Of a stretch of DNA of 64,000 nt, positions 20,201 through 26,877 are shown piece by piece. Within the stretch, counting starts at the first letter, position 1; each line of letters begins with the position of its first letter. The notes under the pieces were generated by a model. It was not told where the DNA came from. It worked only from the letters and a program-made list of their open reading frames with translations, and ran no database searches. The translations under genes were made by a program, and so were the position numbers. The DNA is from Candidatus Bathyarchaeota archaeon (lineage in GTDB: Archaea > Thermoproteota > Bathyarchaeia > 40CM-2-53-6 > RBG-13-38-9), in the NCBI GenBank assembly GCA_007050885.1, contig SMYQ01000001.1:95805-159804 (forward strand), given 5' to 3'.

Positions 20201-22901
20201 CGCTGCAGTTATATCTGTTGTTCGTGACATTGGTAATCCAATTTGCCTCAGGCAGCACAATTGTGATATTCGTGTCCAATGCAGGGGACGTACCCACGTT
20301 GGTTGTATTGATGGTGAATGTGAAATTTTGGAATTCATACCAGCGCGTCTGGTCTGAAGTCATGAACGACGGCGTCGCATTTATGTGCATGAATGTCTCT
20401 ATCAGACCTATTGAAATGTTGACCAGGTCGTGGGCGCTGTTGGCAGACGATGCATTAAGCGTCCCGTTGAAGATACCCAGTGCGTGGTCGCTTGGTGCAT
20501 AGACCCAGACTTCCACCACGGTGTTGTCTCCCTGGAAAAGCGAAGATATGTTGGAAGGTGTAAAGTTGAAGGTCATCGTCGGTATGCCTGTGACATTGAA
20601 CGTGACGTTGACAAGCTCAACGTTGCCTTCCGACATGACCGTTATGTTTCCCAGATGGTTCCATGCCCCGGAAGCTGCTGTGGTTGAAAGGTTTTCTTCA
20701 GGAACATAGAGGGTTGGGTTCTGGTCGACCGTGATGTTGAATGTTGCATTGTATGTATCCGTCGTATTGTCTGCATTCCCCCATTCTATGGTGGCGTTGA
20801 GCAGATAGAAGCCCGCCGTCTCGTTGGCAGGGGCCCCGACATCGACGTATAGAAGATATGAATTGAAAAGGTTTATGTTGCCTGACTGCTCAAATGTGGC
20901 GTTAATTGTCCAGTTGGCCGGTTCGTAAAGGGATATGTTGACATCGAATGCCGTCCCATTCCCGAGGTTCGTGACGTTCGCCAGCATCGTGAAATTCTGC
21001 CCGTGTGAAAGGGTGACGTTGCCAACCGAGGACAGCCCGCCAGTATAGCCAAGCTCCGTCATAACTTCGGTTACATAAGTGACCGCTATGAACATGTCCT
21101 GCGCAGGCCCGTTGTTGCCCAGTTTGGTGGCATTGCATGTTAAGGTAAATAAGCCGTAATAATCGGGTGCTGCAAACTCAACGAGATAGGAGCCGTTGCC
21201 GTAGTCCGTTACGTTGGGATTCGCATCGGTGGAATCATATTCACATGTTATGGTGGCACCGGCTATGTATGTGTCGTTTCGGTAGTTCATGACGTCCATC
21301 GTGGCATTTATAGAACGGTTGACAAACCCGTAGTCGTTGGATATATTCAGTGTTGAAGGATATACGTCAAAGACCTGGAAGCTTGTGCTGCTTACGTTCA
21401 GCAGGACACTTTCGTTGGTCCATGCGTAAGACGAGACATTCCACTGGCCCGTGGAATTGGTCTCGCTGAGTATGAAGTAGTTCGTGTAGATGTCATCTCC
21501 TGGTTGGGAGTCACCGTGGCTTCCATCGTCATAAAGGACAAGCGTCGTGTTTCCGCCTGTGGAAGCCATGCTGGCGTTGACCAAACTGATTAGTCCAGAG
21601 TCGACTGTGGCATTGACTAAGACTGACACATTTTCTCCCCGGTTGTATTCAGCAAAGTCGGTGGATGCGTTGATTGAAACCGCCCATTTTTCCGACAGGG
21701 TTTTCGTCGTGTTTTCAGGGAACAACAGGCGGTTTCTTAGGTTTCTGACCTGCGCATCCGTGGGAGACCCCTTGATTGCAGAGGGGCTGTTGAAGTGCAG
21801 GGCCGCCGTCTCGTAGAGGGTCTCATTTGGCTGGATTGTAACATTCGAGAGTTCTATGCCGCCCTTGCCCCAGGTGGTGTTCTCATTCACGGTGGCAAAC
21901 GGCCCCGAGTCATTGACATTGATTATGCCTGCATGGAAGTTCGCGAATTCCGCGGCGAACCAGAACCACGAGGCGGGCTCCGAAGCGTTGCCGAGTATTA
22001 TGTTGTTGAAGGCAATTTTCCCGACTTCAACGGTGAGGGCACCGGCCGCCGTGGAATTCCGGGTAATATTATAGTCTGCAGTGTTGCGATAAATCTGGTC
22101 GACTTTTATCCACTGGTTTTGGTGGTAGAATGTGTATCTCTTTGTTATCTCGCCCTCCGCCTGGTTCGTCGAGTTCCAAACCACCTCGGGACCTGTTTGT
22201 TCGACGACCAGCCTTGTCGGGCCCTCGTACACAACGGTCATGTTGTTTTGAAGGTCGAATGTGAAGTTGTAGGTCCCGTTGGAATACTGCATATATTCAA
22301 TCGGGTTCTCGCTTTGGGACGGGGCCGTCCAGAATTCGTTGTCTGCATAATCACTTATCCGGTATATCCCCGATACGTTCGCGCCCCGGGAGCTGTCAAT
22401 CCAATACTCCAAGCCCTTCGTCGTGCCGCTGTCCTCGATTGTGACATTGACCTGTAACTCCTCACCGTCCCAATAGTAGGATATGTTTGTGTAATTTCCA
22501 GCTGGCTTCGCGTCGGTGTCGTAGTAAATGCAGTACGTGCGGACCTGGTTTGCATTCAGAGTGCCGTTCATTATGAACACGAACAACCCGTAAAAGTTGT
22601 TGACCGCGTCGAATCCCGCATCCTGGTCGAACTGGCTCGCCACCTCAAAGAGGGCATCTCCACTCGTCGTATCCTGTTCGATAAGACGGAGCGACGATAC
22701 GTTGACCGCTCCACCGCCGCCAGTGTAGTTGAGTTCGTATGTGAGGTTCAGCGGAAACTCAACAGGCCAGTCTTCGCGGGAATACTTTGAGGCGTTGACC
22801 TCCAGGCAGACGCGGTAATCCCAGTTAGAATCCCACCAGCTCAGCTTTGCAAAGGTAGGTGAAATCAACAAGATTAGCAGCAGAGCTAGCTTAAACCTCA
22901 C
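17232..22901 (-). CDS. Giant secreted, membrane-anchored surface protein (CARDB/NEW3-like repeats, SHOCT-like tail)
   Basis: 1,889 residues from a GTG start; a TATA-like stretch (about 22919-22930) lies ~22 nt upstream, implying a leaderless mRNA. Residues 1-18 are a signal peptide. The mature start (S-W-W-D-S-N-W-D-Y-R) matches the opening of DUF2341-type domains. Many beta-sandwich repeats of the CARDB/NEW3 kind follow, densely supplied with N-x-S/T sequons. Residues about 1700-1795 are helical. A membrane span lies at about 1811-1835, then a very basic stretch, then a 25-residue C-terminus (D-I-F-D-T-L-K...E-L-K-K-I-L) resembling the SHOCT oligomerisation motif. The overall design is an S-layer-like or adhesive protein anchored at its C-terminus. 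It converges exactly on the coiled-coil gene of the giant-ATPase operon, so the two loci may work together. Confidence 0.88.
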   Translation of the reverse strand: MRFKLALLLILLISPTFAKLSWWDSNWDYRVCLEVNASKYSREDWPVEFPLNLTYELNYTGGGGAVNVSSLRLIEQDTTSGDALFEVASQFDQDAGFDAVNNFYGLFVFIMNGTLNANQVRTYCIYYDTDAKPAGNYTNISYYWDGEELQVNVTIEDSGTTKGLEYWIDSSRGANVSGIYRISDYADNEFWTAPSQSENPIEYMQYSNGTYNFTFDLQNNMTVVYEGPTRLVVEQTGPEVVWNSTNQAEGEITKRYTFYHQNQWIKVDQIYRNTADYNITRNSTAAGALTVEVGKIAFNNIILGNASEPASWFWFAAEFANFHAGIINVNDSGPFATVNENTTWGKGGIELSNVTIQPNETLYETAALHFNSPSAIKGSPTDAQVRNLRNRLLFPENTTKTLSEKWAVSINASTDFAEYNRGENVSVLVNATVDSGLISLVNASMASTGGNTTLVLYDDGSHGDSQPGDDIYTNYFILSETNSTGQWNVSSYAWTNESVLLNVSSTSFQVFDVYPSTLNISNDYGFVNRSINATMDVMNYRNDTYIAGATITCEYDSTDANPNVTDYGNGSYLVEFAAPDYYGLFTLTCNATKLGNNGPAQDMFIAVTYVTEVMTELGYTGGLSSVGNVTLSHGQNFTMLANVTNLGNGTAFDVNISLYEPANWTINATFEQSGNINLFNSYLLYVDVGAPANETAGFYLLNATIEWGNADNTTDTYNATFNITVDQNPTLYVPEENLSTTAASGAWNHLGNITVMSEGNVELVNVTFNVTGIPTMTFNFTPSNISSLFQGDNTVVEVWVYAPSDHALGIFNGTLNASSANSAHDLVNISIGLIETFMHINATPSFMTSDQTRWYEFQNFTFTINTTNVGTSPALDTNITIVLPEANWITNVTNNRYNCSDIPVGGSCFRTFELAVKMSTPENYTVFANVTWMNPGVGMTYNTTNITVEVLSNKEFQIDDWYVAGSAPQGQSTDVGVFTVRNTGNDQINGVGANVTNLDDFNISFNPIINFIPAGSVINVTAKVNVSAGYPAGNYTGTINYTSADDGYDWLYLNVTVPEDKTWQMYPVNCTTEVAFDEGKMCDVQINNTGNAEINFTIYVIYANYTYANDTSFSIPLQGNHTFSIWWNLTGQQRDYYNETFNVSTVNANPAWRYLNMSMIPRELAEINASISANMTQELQPVTIYANVTDKSGQGINYARVIVFLPDNTTEARQMTLVNQSNVTYWYMLVYPGVWGSNDVYGNYTVGIEVLDNLGLYSRENMSLYVWPILDISADTGFSTYYAGETASMYINTTDYSGWLIPANVSVKLRDSLGNLRYDENFTSPGTVSPIPLFTIASDAPFGNYTIYIDATHYDPFANETVNHSTTHQFDVREEYNVEFDVGYVWYASQPILAHFYVLVYTDRDLVDPDSVTLNVFDSAENLYFTNSSLRIFNVTSNSKLYQASHTLPTTTGYYLAELIVRAGDRHVRKLKSFRVSFGGPYDVDIIAIDSEVEQGDDLDFTILLENYGDQGQDVYLSYWVEDSDNDTYAYVYNRPTFVDAGGNRTIDANLSIYSNQTAGDYALHVLLNYSPLYPPLEVLRGFRVVEAEVPEEEPEIIEPVVAAVIELTITNLFPDELILNRGAIGYLTIEIKNTGNVDLSDITAFFEDIDKAWFEVVREADSLSPGSSGYLVVKFTIPEDAAARTYVSKMRIISREVEVSEFYKLIVFKTQEEALRARIASLREELLDLEDQTGKVAARGGDVTKILSLLRKARELLDVAETFLEEDSTVDAIKTISEVETVIEEIKYRLEISKPDYLPSITLPEIPSNWYVIAISLAALILLVIIAITKFNLLRRGERRKVMRRLRSAVKRKREVEQSSDIFDTLKGHYEEGMISRETFQELKKILK

Positions 22902-22937
22902 GGAATTTAAAAACGGCTTAAATTAAAAGCGTTGCAC

Positions 22938-22979
22938 TGCAAGAGGCGCCGAGCCTGCGATTATTTGGTCACTCTTGCA
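22938..22979. other. 8-bp perfect inverted repeat with 26-nt loop
   Basis: TGCAAGAG at 22938-22945 is complementary to CTCTTGCA at 22972-22979. It lies between the giant surface-protein gene and the small gene upstream of it, just behind the promoter of the former. It could be a terminator stem for the small gene, an operator or a short structured RNA; the sequence does not decide. Confidence 0.4.
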
Positions 22980-22996
22980 TCTAAACACACTGCAGC

Positions 22997-23167
22997 TCAA
23001 TTGAGCTTCGTAAGTTCGTTATGTACCTCTTCGGGCTCCATAACCGTTTGTTCCTGAAAATCGTCGTCGTAAAGGTCGCTCACAAGGATGTTCAAGACCG
23101 CATCCAGCTTCTTCTCCAGGCCCTTGATTTTTGCTTCCAGCTCCTCTAGTTGGTTCTTAAGAGTCAC
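22997..23167 (-). CDS. 56-aa coiled-coil small protein
   Basis: GTG start at 23167, TGA at 22997-22999. The product begins M-T-L-K-N-Q-L-E-E-L-E and continues in Leu-zipper-like heptads for about 30 residues, then an acidic tail (D-L-Y-D-D-D-F...). No family is recognised. Support comes from the clean helical composition and from the promoter: a TATA-like AAATATAAG (23187-23195, read on this strand as CTTATATTT) lies 24 nt before the start, as for most genes here. It is divergent to the DUF151 gene and shares its promoter. A short regulatory or scaffold protein is plausible, but no function can be given. Confidence 0.65.
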   Translation of the reverse strand: MTLKNQLEELEAKIKGLEKKLDAVLNILVSDLYDDDFQEQTVMEPEEVHNELTKLN

Positions 23168-23212
23168 AGGGACAAGAGTAAAAGTGAAATATAAGCTTAT
23201 CTACGCTCCTAC
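23168..23212. promoter_or_regulatory. Bidirectional leaderless promoter (45 nt between start codons)
   Basis: A single TATA-like AAATATAAG (23187-23195) sits at the midpoint and overlaps a perfect palindrome ATAAGCTTAT (23191-23200). Start codons lie 22 and 24 nt from its centre on the two strands, the usual TATA-to-start distance for leaderless archaeal mRNAs. Confidence 0.7.
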
Positions 23213-23644
23213 GTGATTAAGGAATTTCTCCTGATGGTTCTCGCATTCAGCATTATTGCCGTGGTGGGGACTGTGAGCGGACCAGACTACAGGGCGGAGC
23301 TCAGGGGTGTCGTCATTTCACCCGATGTCGCCCTGGTCATTCTTGAGACACATGCGGGCAATCTCTCAATGGTTCTTTCACCGGAGCAGGGCGTTGCCAT
23401 ACGCGACGCTCTCAATTACACGGAACATTACCGCCCTACGACGCACGACTTGGCCACAGAGCTTGCGGGGAAGGCGGGTGTAAGGAAGCTAGTGGTGTAT
23501 GACTTAGTCAACGGCACTTACATGGCTGAATTGCATTTGAGAACGGGAACCGTAGATACCCGACCCAGCGACGGCATGGTGGTCTGCGCCATACAGGATT
23601 GTCCGATTTATGTAGCCCGGCACCTTGTAGGAAAAACTACTTAA
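23213..23644 (+). CDS. Secreted or membrane-anchored DUF151 (bifunctional nuclease family) protein
   Basis: 143 residues, GTG start. Residues 1-22 are a hydrophobic signal or anchor (K-E-F-L-L-M-V-L-A-F). The rest carries the DUF151 hallmarks: R-P-x-T-H-D-L (about 74-80), the D-L-V-N-G-T-Y-M-A-E-L strand pair and D-T-R-P-S-D-G-M near residue 120, followed by C-P-I-Y-V. DUF151 includes nucleases with DNase/RNase activity and proteins of unknown role. An exported version is less usual and points to action at the envelope. It is transcribed divergently from the 56-aa gene and followed by tRNA-Asn on the same strand. Family assignment is firm; activity is inferred. Confidence 0.88.
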   Translation: MIKEFLLMVLAFSIIAVVGTVSGPDYRAELRGVVISPDVALVILETHAGNLSMVLSPEQGVAIRDALNYTEHYRPTTHDLATELAGKAGVRKLVVYDLVNGTYMAELHLRTGTVDTRPSDGMVVCAIQDCPIYVARHLVGKTT

Positions 23645-23672
23645 TAGGCAAAATTCGATAATAACACGTGGA

Positions 23673-23744
23673 GCCCCGGTAGCTTAGCGGCAGAGCGCCT
23701 GGCTGTTAACCAGGCGGTCGCAGGTTCGAATCCTGCCCGGGGCG
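23673..23744 (+). tRNA. tRNA-Asn(GTT)
   Basis: The acceptor stem GCCCCGG pairs with CCGGGGC. The anticodon arm CCTGG-CTGTTAA-CCAGG gives anticodon GTT. The T arm GCAGG-TTCGAAT-CCTGC is perfect and the discriminator is G. No intron; CCA is not encoded. Confidence 0.97.
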
Positions 23745-23788
23745 CTTTTCCCAGAGCTTAAAAACGACAAATGCGCTTTCTAATAGTG

Positions 23789-23842
23789 ATGTGCCGCTGA
23801 GCGTAGCGAAGTGGCACATTTGGTCAAGCTTTATCAAAGCTT
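23789..23842 (+). other. Two hairpins directly before tRNA-Ser
   Basis: Hairpin one pairs 23789-23798 (ATGTGCCGCT) with 23810-23819 (AGTGGCACAT), ten pairs with one G-U. Hairpin two pairs 23825-23832 (CAAGCTTT) with 23836-23843 (AAAGCTTG), a perfect 8-bp stem whose last base is the first base of the tRNA. A TATA-like GCTTAAAAAC near 23757 would start transcription just before them, so they would form the tRNA 5' leader. Confidence 0.5.
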
Positions 23843-23923
23843 GCCGGGATGGCCGAACGGCAAGGCGCTAGCCTGGAAAGCTAGTTCCCTCTGGGATTAG
23901 GGGTTCGAATCCCCTTCCCGGCG
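23843..23923 (+). tRNA. tRNA-Ser(GGA)
   Basis: Class II tRNA. GCCGGGA pairs with TCCCGGC, discriminator G. The anticodon arm CTAGC-CTGGAAA-GCTAG gives GGA, followed by a long variable arm typical of tRNA-Ser and a standard T arm GGGG-TTCGAAT-CCCC. No intron. The next protein gene starts 1 nt after its 3' end. Confidence 0.96.
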
Positions 23924-23924
23924 T

Positions 23925-24260
23925 ATGCGATTGTTTTGTCCCTCGAAGGCAAAGGAACCCTACAGGGAAATAATCAGGGAGCTCTCCAGGCGGACGCGGG
24001 TCGACGTGATTTTCACTAAAAAAATTCCTGATGATGCAGTAGTCTTGGACCAATTGGGTGAACCGTTGACGCAGGAGCTCCTCGACGAGCTTGTAAAAGT
24101 GGACACGGACTTTGTTGTCGGCGGGCCTGACGGTATCGACCACCCAGGACGGAAGGTCTCGCTGGGCAGATACACACTGAATCACCAGCTGGCCATAATC
24201 GTTCTGCTGGACCTCTTATTCAGGACACGGTTTCCAAAGCATCCGTACAACAAACACTAA
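23925..24260 (+). CDS. RlmH-like SPOUT methyltransferase
   Basis: 111 residues. The SPOUT knot is clear: FVVGGPDGI (63-71) for S-adenosylmethionine binding, S-L-G-R-Y-T-L-N-H-Q-L-A (79-90), and the terminal H-P-Y-N-K-H, the same ending as bacterial RlmH (H-P-Y-H). RlmH methylates N3 of a pseudouridine in 23S rRNA helix 69. The protein is shorter than bacterial RlmH (about 155 residues) because the N-terminal half is compact, so the exact target may differ. The ATG lies one base after the tRNA-Ser 3' end; no separate promoter fits in that space. The mRNA is therefore probably released from a tRNA-Ser co-transcript by 3'-end processing of the tRNA. Its end overlaps CysRS by 4 nt, convergently. 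Confidence 0.85.
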   Translation: MRLFCPSKAKEPYREIIRELSRRTRVDVIFTKKIPDDAVVLDQLGEPLTQELLDELVKVDTDFVVGGPDGIDHPGRKVSLGRYTLNHQLAIIVLLDLLFRTRFPKHPYNKH

Positions 24261-25633
24261 GGTTCAAATTTTACCTTCCCACCCGATTTGGTGTCCTCTA
24301 TTGTTATCCCTTGCTCAGAGAGGCGTTCGCGTATCTTGTCGCTCAGCGCGAACTTCTTGTCCTTCCTCAGCTTCTCGCGCAGCTCGGCCAGCTCCTCGGC
24401 CAGCTTCAGCTCTTTGGGTGTCCAGGACTTTTGGGGAAGGAATGCGAATATGTCGTCCAGCTTCCTGAAAACTTCGTGGGCCTTTTCAACTGATGCCTTG
24501 TCCGGGTCGTTCGACAAAACGAGGGATGCTATGAAGTGTATGTTCGCATATGCATCGGGAGTTTTGAGGTCGTCCTCCAGCGACTGGATGGCCCGCTTGA
24601 ATTCAAGCTCCACCTCCTTCGAGACGTCGTCTTTGCCGTAAATTCCTTGTTCTTTCCGTTGTAGGATTTCGAACCATGCACGAGCAATTTTGTCCCACTG
24701 CTCTCTGCCTTTTTTTACCTTTTCCCAGGTAAAGTCCAGCTGCGTGCGGTAGTGGGCGCTGAGCAGATAGTACCTCAACACCTCCGGCGGGAAGGCGTCG
24801 ACCAGTTCGTCTATCCCGATTATATTTTTCAAGGACTTACTCATTTTTTCCTTGGCTATTGTAAGAAAGGCCACGTGCACCCAATAGTTGACCCAGGGCG
24901 ACTTTCCCGTGGCAGCCTCACTTTGAGCAATCTCGTTCTCGTGATGTGGAAACGCCAGGTCGGCGCCGCCGCCGTGGATGTCAAACTGCTCACCCAAGTA
25001 GCAGGTACTCATTGCCGAACATTCTATATGCCACCCCGGCCTCCCTTCGCCAAATGGCGCACACCAGTAGGGCTCCCCCTTCTTCCGGAATTTCCAGACG
25101 GCGAAGTCCGCAGGATTCTTTTTTCCTGGTGCAGGTTCCACCCGTGAAATCTTCGGGTCATCGAGTTTGACCTTGCTCAGCTTGCCATACTCCTGGAACT
25201 TGCTGACGTCAAAATATATGCCGTCCTTGAGCTTGTAGGCGAATCCTTTTTCGACAAGCTTCTGGACGAGTTCGATTATCTCAGGCATATGGGCTGTGAC
25301 AGTGGGGAACGTCGCCGGCTCCTTGATCTTCAATTTTTCCAGCATCCAAAAGAAGTATCGTGAATAAAGGTCGGGGACGACCTGCCAGCTGTCAAATTCG
25401 GCCGCACGTTTGATTATCTTATCGTCAACGTCTGTGAGATTCACGACGAGTTTGACCTTTTGCCCCTCAAATTCCAGAAACCGCCTCAGGAAGTCGAAGA
25501 ACACGTATGTTCGCGCGTGGCCAATATGGCTCTTGTCGTAGGGTGTCGGACCGCAGACATACATCTTTACCTGGCCCTTCTTTATTGTCTTGAAGTCTTC
25601 AACCCTTCTGCTCATCGTGTTGTATATCTTCAC
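24257..25633 (-). CDS. cysS: Cysteinyl-tRNA synthetase
   Basis: 458 residues, class I aminoacyl-tRNA synthetase charging tRNA-Cys. It shows Y-V-C-G-P-T (zinc Cys27), HIGH motif H-I-G-H at 36-39, the W-H-I-E-C-S and H-H-E-N zinc ligands in the middle, and K-M-S-K-S at about 262-266. The C-terminal ~170 residues are the helical anticodon region. The length is normal for the family. The GTG start overlaps the stop of the upstream PLP-enzyme gene (GTGA), so cysteine supply and cysteine charging are translationally coupled. The direct CysRS route implies this organism need not rely on the SepRS/SepCysS pathway used by many methanogens. Confidence 0.97.
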   Translation of the reverse strand: MKIYNTMSRRVEDFKTIKKGQVKMYVCGPTPYDKSHIGHARTYVFFDFLRRFLEFEGQKVKLVVNLTDVDDKIIKRAAEFDSWQVVPDLYSRYFFWMLEKLKIKEPATFPTVTAHMPEIIELVQKLVEKGFAYKLKDGIYFDVSKFQEYGKLSKVKLDDPKISRVEPAPGKKNPADFAVWKFRKKGEPYWCAPFGEGRPGWHIECSAMSTCYLGEQFDIHGGGADLAFPHHENEIAQSEAATGKSPWVNYWVHVAFLTIAKEKMSKSLKNIIGIDELVDAFPPEVLRYYLLSAHYRTQLDFTWEKVKKGREQWDKIARAWFEILQRKEQGIYGKDDVSKEVELEFKRAIQSLEDDLKTPDAYANIHFIASLVLSNDPDKASVEKAHEVFRKLDDIFAFLPQKSWTPKELKLAEELAELREKLRKDKKFALSDKIRERLSEQGITIEDTKSGGKVKFEP

Positions 25634-26508
25634 CTTAATCCACCACTAATGAAATTAATATGTTTATCTTCTACGCTAAAATATCGGTCCCAGCTGTCTG
25701 GGAAAACGGTAGCCACGCTGCCATTTTCGGAGTAACTGAGGGCTGCGATAAGATTCGCACCCGAACTGCGGCCGACCAAGAATCCGTTGGTCCAAAGTTC
25801 TCTCATGAAGCTCTGTGCCTCTTTTGTGGAGACCCTAAACTCTTCATCGACGAGTTCCGGCTTGTAGAAGCTACCAAATATGCCGTCACCTATTCCTTGT
25901 ATCCCGTGCTTTTTTTCTTTTGGAAAAACTGCAATAACCCGGACTCCTTTGGGCTTCAGAACCCCTGCGAGCCCCATTAGAGTCCCCCCCGTTCCGACTC
26001 CCGCTACAACGTATTTCACTTTTTTCTTCAGAATCTTTTTTGCCAGAACGTTGTAAGCCTGGGGGTTCTGGTCCCTGCTAAATTGCCCCAGATAAATTAA
26101 GTTTTCCTTATGGGCGAGATATTTAGCATGCTCCCTTGCCTCCTCAAAGTCTCTACCTTTTTCCATTACGTCCGCACCTAGCAGTTCCATCATCTTCTTT
26201 CTTTCCTTGCTCATCCCTTTCGGCATGATGACTACTGCCCTCACCTGAAGGGCATTCGCCCAGTAAGACAAGGCTATGCCCGTGTTCCCTGAAGTTACCT
26301 CGATTATGCCACCGTGTTTTTGAAGTTCTCCGGTTTTCTGCAGATGCCGGAGAATGTTGAGAACAGGCAGGTCCTTTATGCTGCCACTCGGGTTCATGTA
26401 GCTCAAATCCACGTGAAGGGGGTTTCTCGCACCAAAAACCTTTGAAACCTCAATTAAAGGTGTGTTTCCAACAAACTTAGTCAACCCGTTGACAAATGTA
26501 TTCACCAT
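25630..26508 (-). CDS. Cysteine synthase-like PLP enzyme
   Basis: 292 residues, fold type II PLP enzyme of the CysK/CysM group, making cysteine from an activated serine. Seen motifs: N-P-S-G-S-I-K-D with the Schiff-base Lys at about 45, the substrate loop T-S-G-N-T-G (about 69-74), and the phosphate cup G-V-G-T-G-G-T-L (about 171-178). The usual Arg after K-D is replaced by Leu-Pro (S-I-K-D-L-P), so substrate preference may differ from standard O-acetylserine enzymes. An upstream TATA-like TTTATAAATT lies about 26-28 nt from the ATG. It overlaps cysS by 4 nt, which supports a cysteine-forming role. Confidence 0.88.
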   Translation of the reverse strand: MVNTFVNGLTKFVGNTPLIEVSKVFGARNPLHVDLSYMNPSGSIKDLPVLNILRHLQKTGELQKHGGIIEVTSGNTGIALSYWANALQVRAVVIMPKGMSKERKKMMELLGADVMEKGRDFEEAREHAKYLAHKENLIYLGQFSRDQNPQAYNVLAKKILKKKVKYVVAGVGTGGTLMGLAGVLKPKGVRVIAVFPKEKKHGIQGIGDGIFGSFYKPELVDEEFRVSTKEAQSFMRELWTNGFLVGRSSGANLIAALSYSENGSVATVFPDSWDRYFSVEDKHINFISGGLR

Positions 26509-26541
26509 TCACGGGCGAGTTATCGTTGTTAATTTATAAAA

Positions 26542-26844
26542 TTAATCCACAACCTCCACATTCACAGAGGAAAGCAAGCCCTCAAGGGCCCTGTTCTCCG
26601 GCTGTCTGGTTGCCATCACTCTCTTTCCAAGATAGTCCGCAAGTACGATGGCAACTACCATCTCTGGCGAGACTTCACCCCGGTCATTTACAATCAACAG
26701 GGCGTCCGCTTCGCCAATGGAGTCGAGGTAGTCCTTCAGGCTGCCCGAAACCACTCGGGTTTTGTGCCCCTTGCTCCTGAGGTTTCCGGCGATCTTTTCC
26801 GAAATCTCCTTTGATTCGGGTCCGGAACATACGGCTATTTTCAC
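26542..26844 (-). CDS. Small Rossmann-like protein, possibly nucleoside deoxyribosyltransferase-like
   Basis: 100 residues with a GTG start and a TATA-like TTTTTATACC about 24 nt upstream, so it has its own leaderless promoter. The alpha/beta pattern M-K-I-A-V-C-S-G then A-D-A-L-L-I-V-N-D-R-G-E-V-S-P-E-M-V resembles the core of nucleoside 2-deoxyribosyltransferase-like or TIR-like small Rossmann proteins (Asp pair, then a Glu after a loop). It is shorter than typical enzymes (about 150 residues), and catalytic residues cannot be assigned confidently. It lies between the cysteine genes and an aldehyde dehydrogenase, with no clear functional link. Confidence 0.6.
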   Translation of the reverse strand: MKIAVCSGPESKEISEKIAGNLRSKGHKTRVVSGSLKDYLDSIGEADALLIVNDRGEVSPEMVVAIVLADYLGKRVMATRQPENRALEGLLSSVNVEVVD

Positions 26845-26877
26845 AACAGAAACTGGTTCGACGGTATAAAAAACTAA

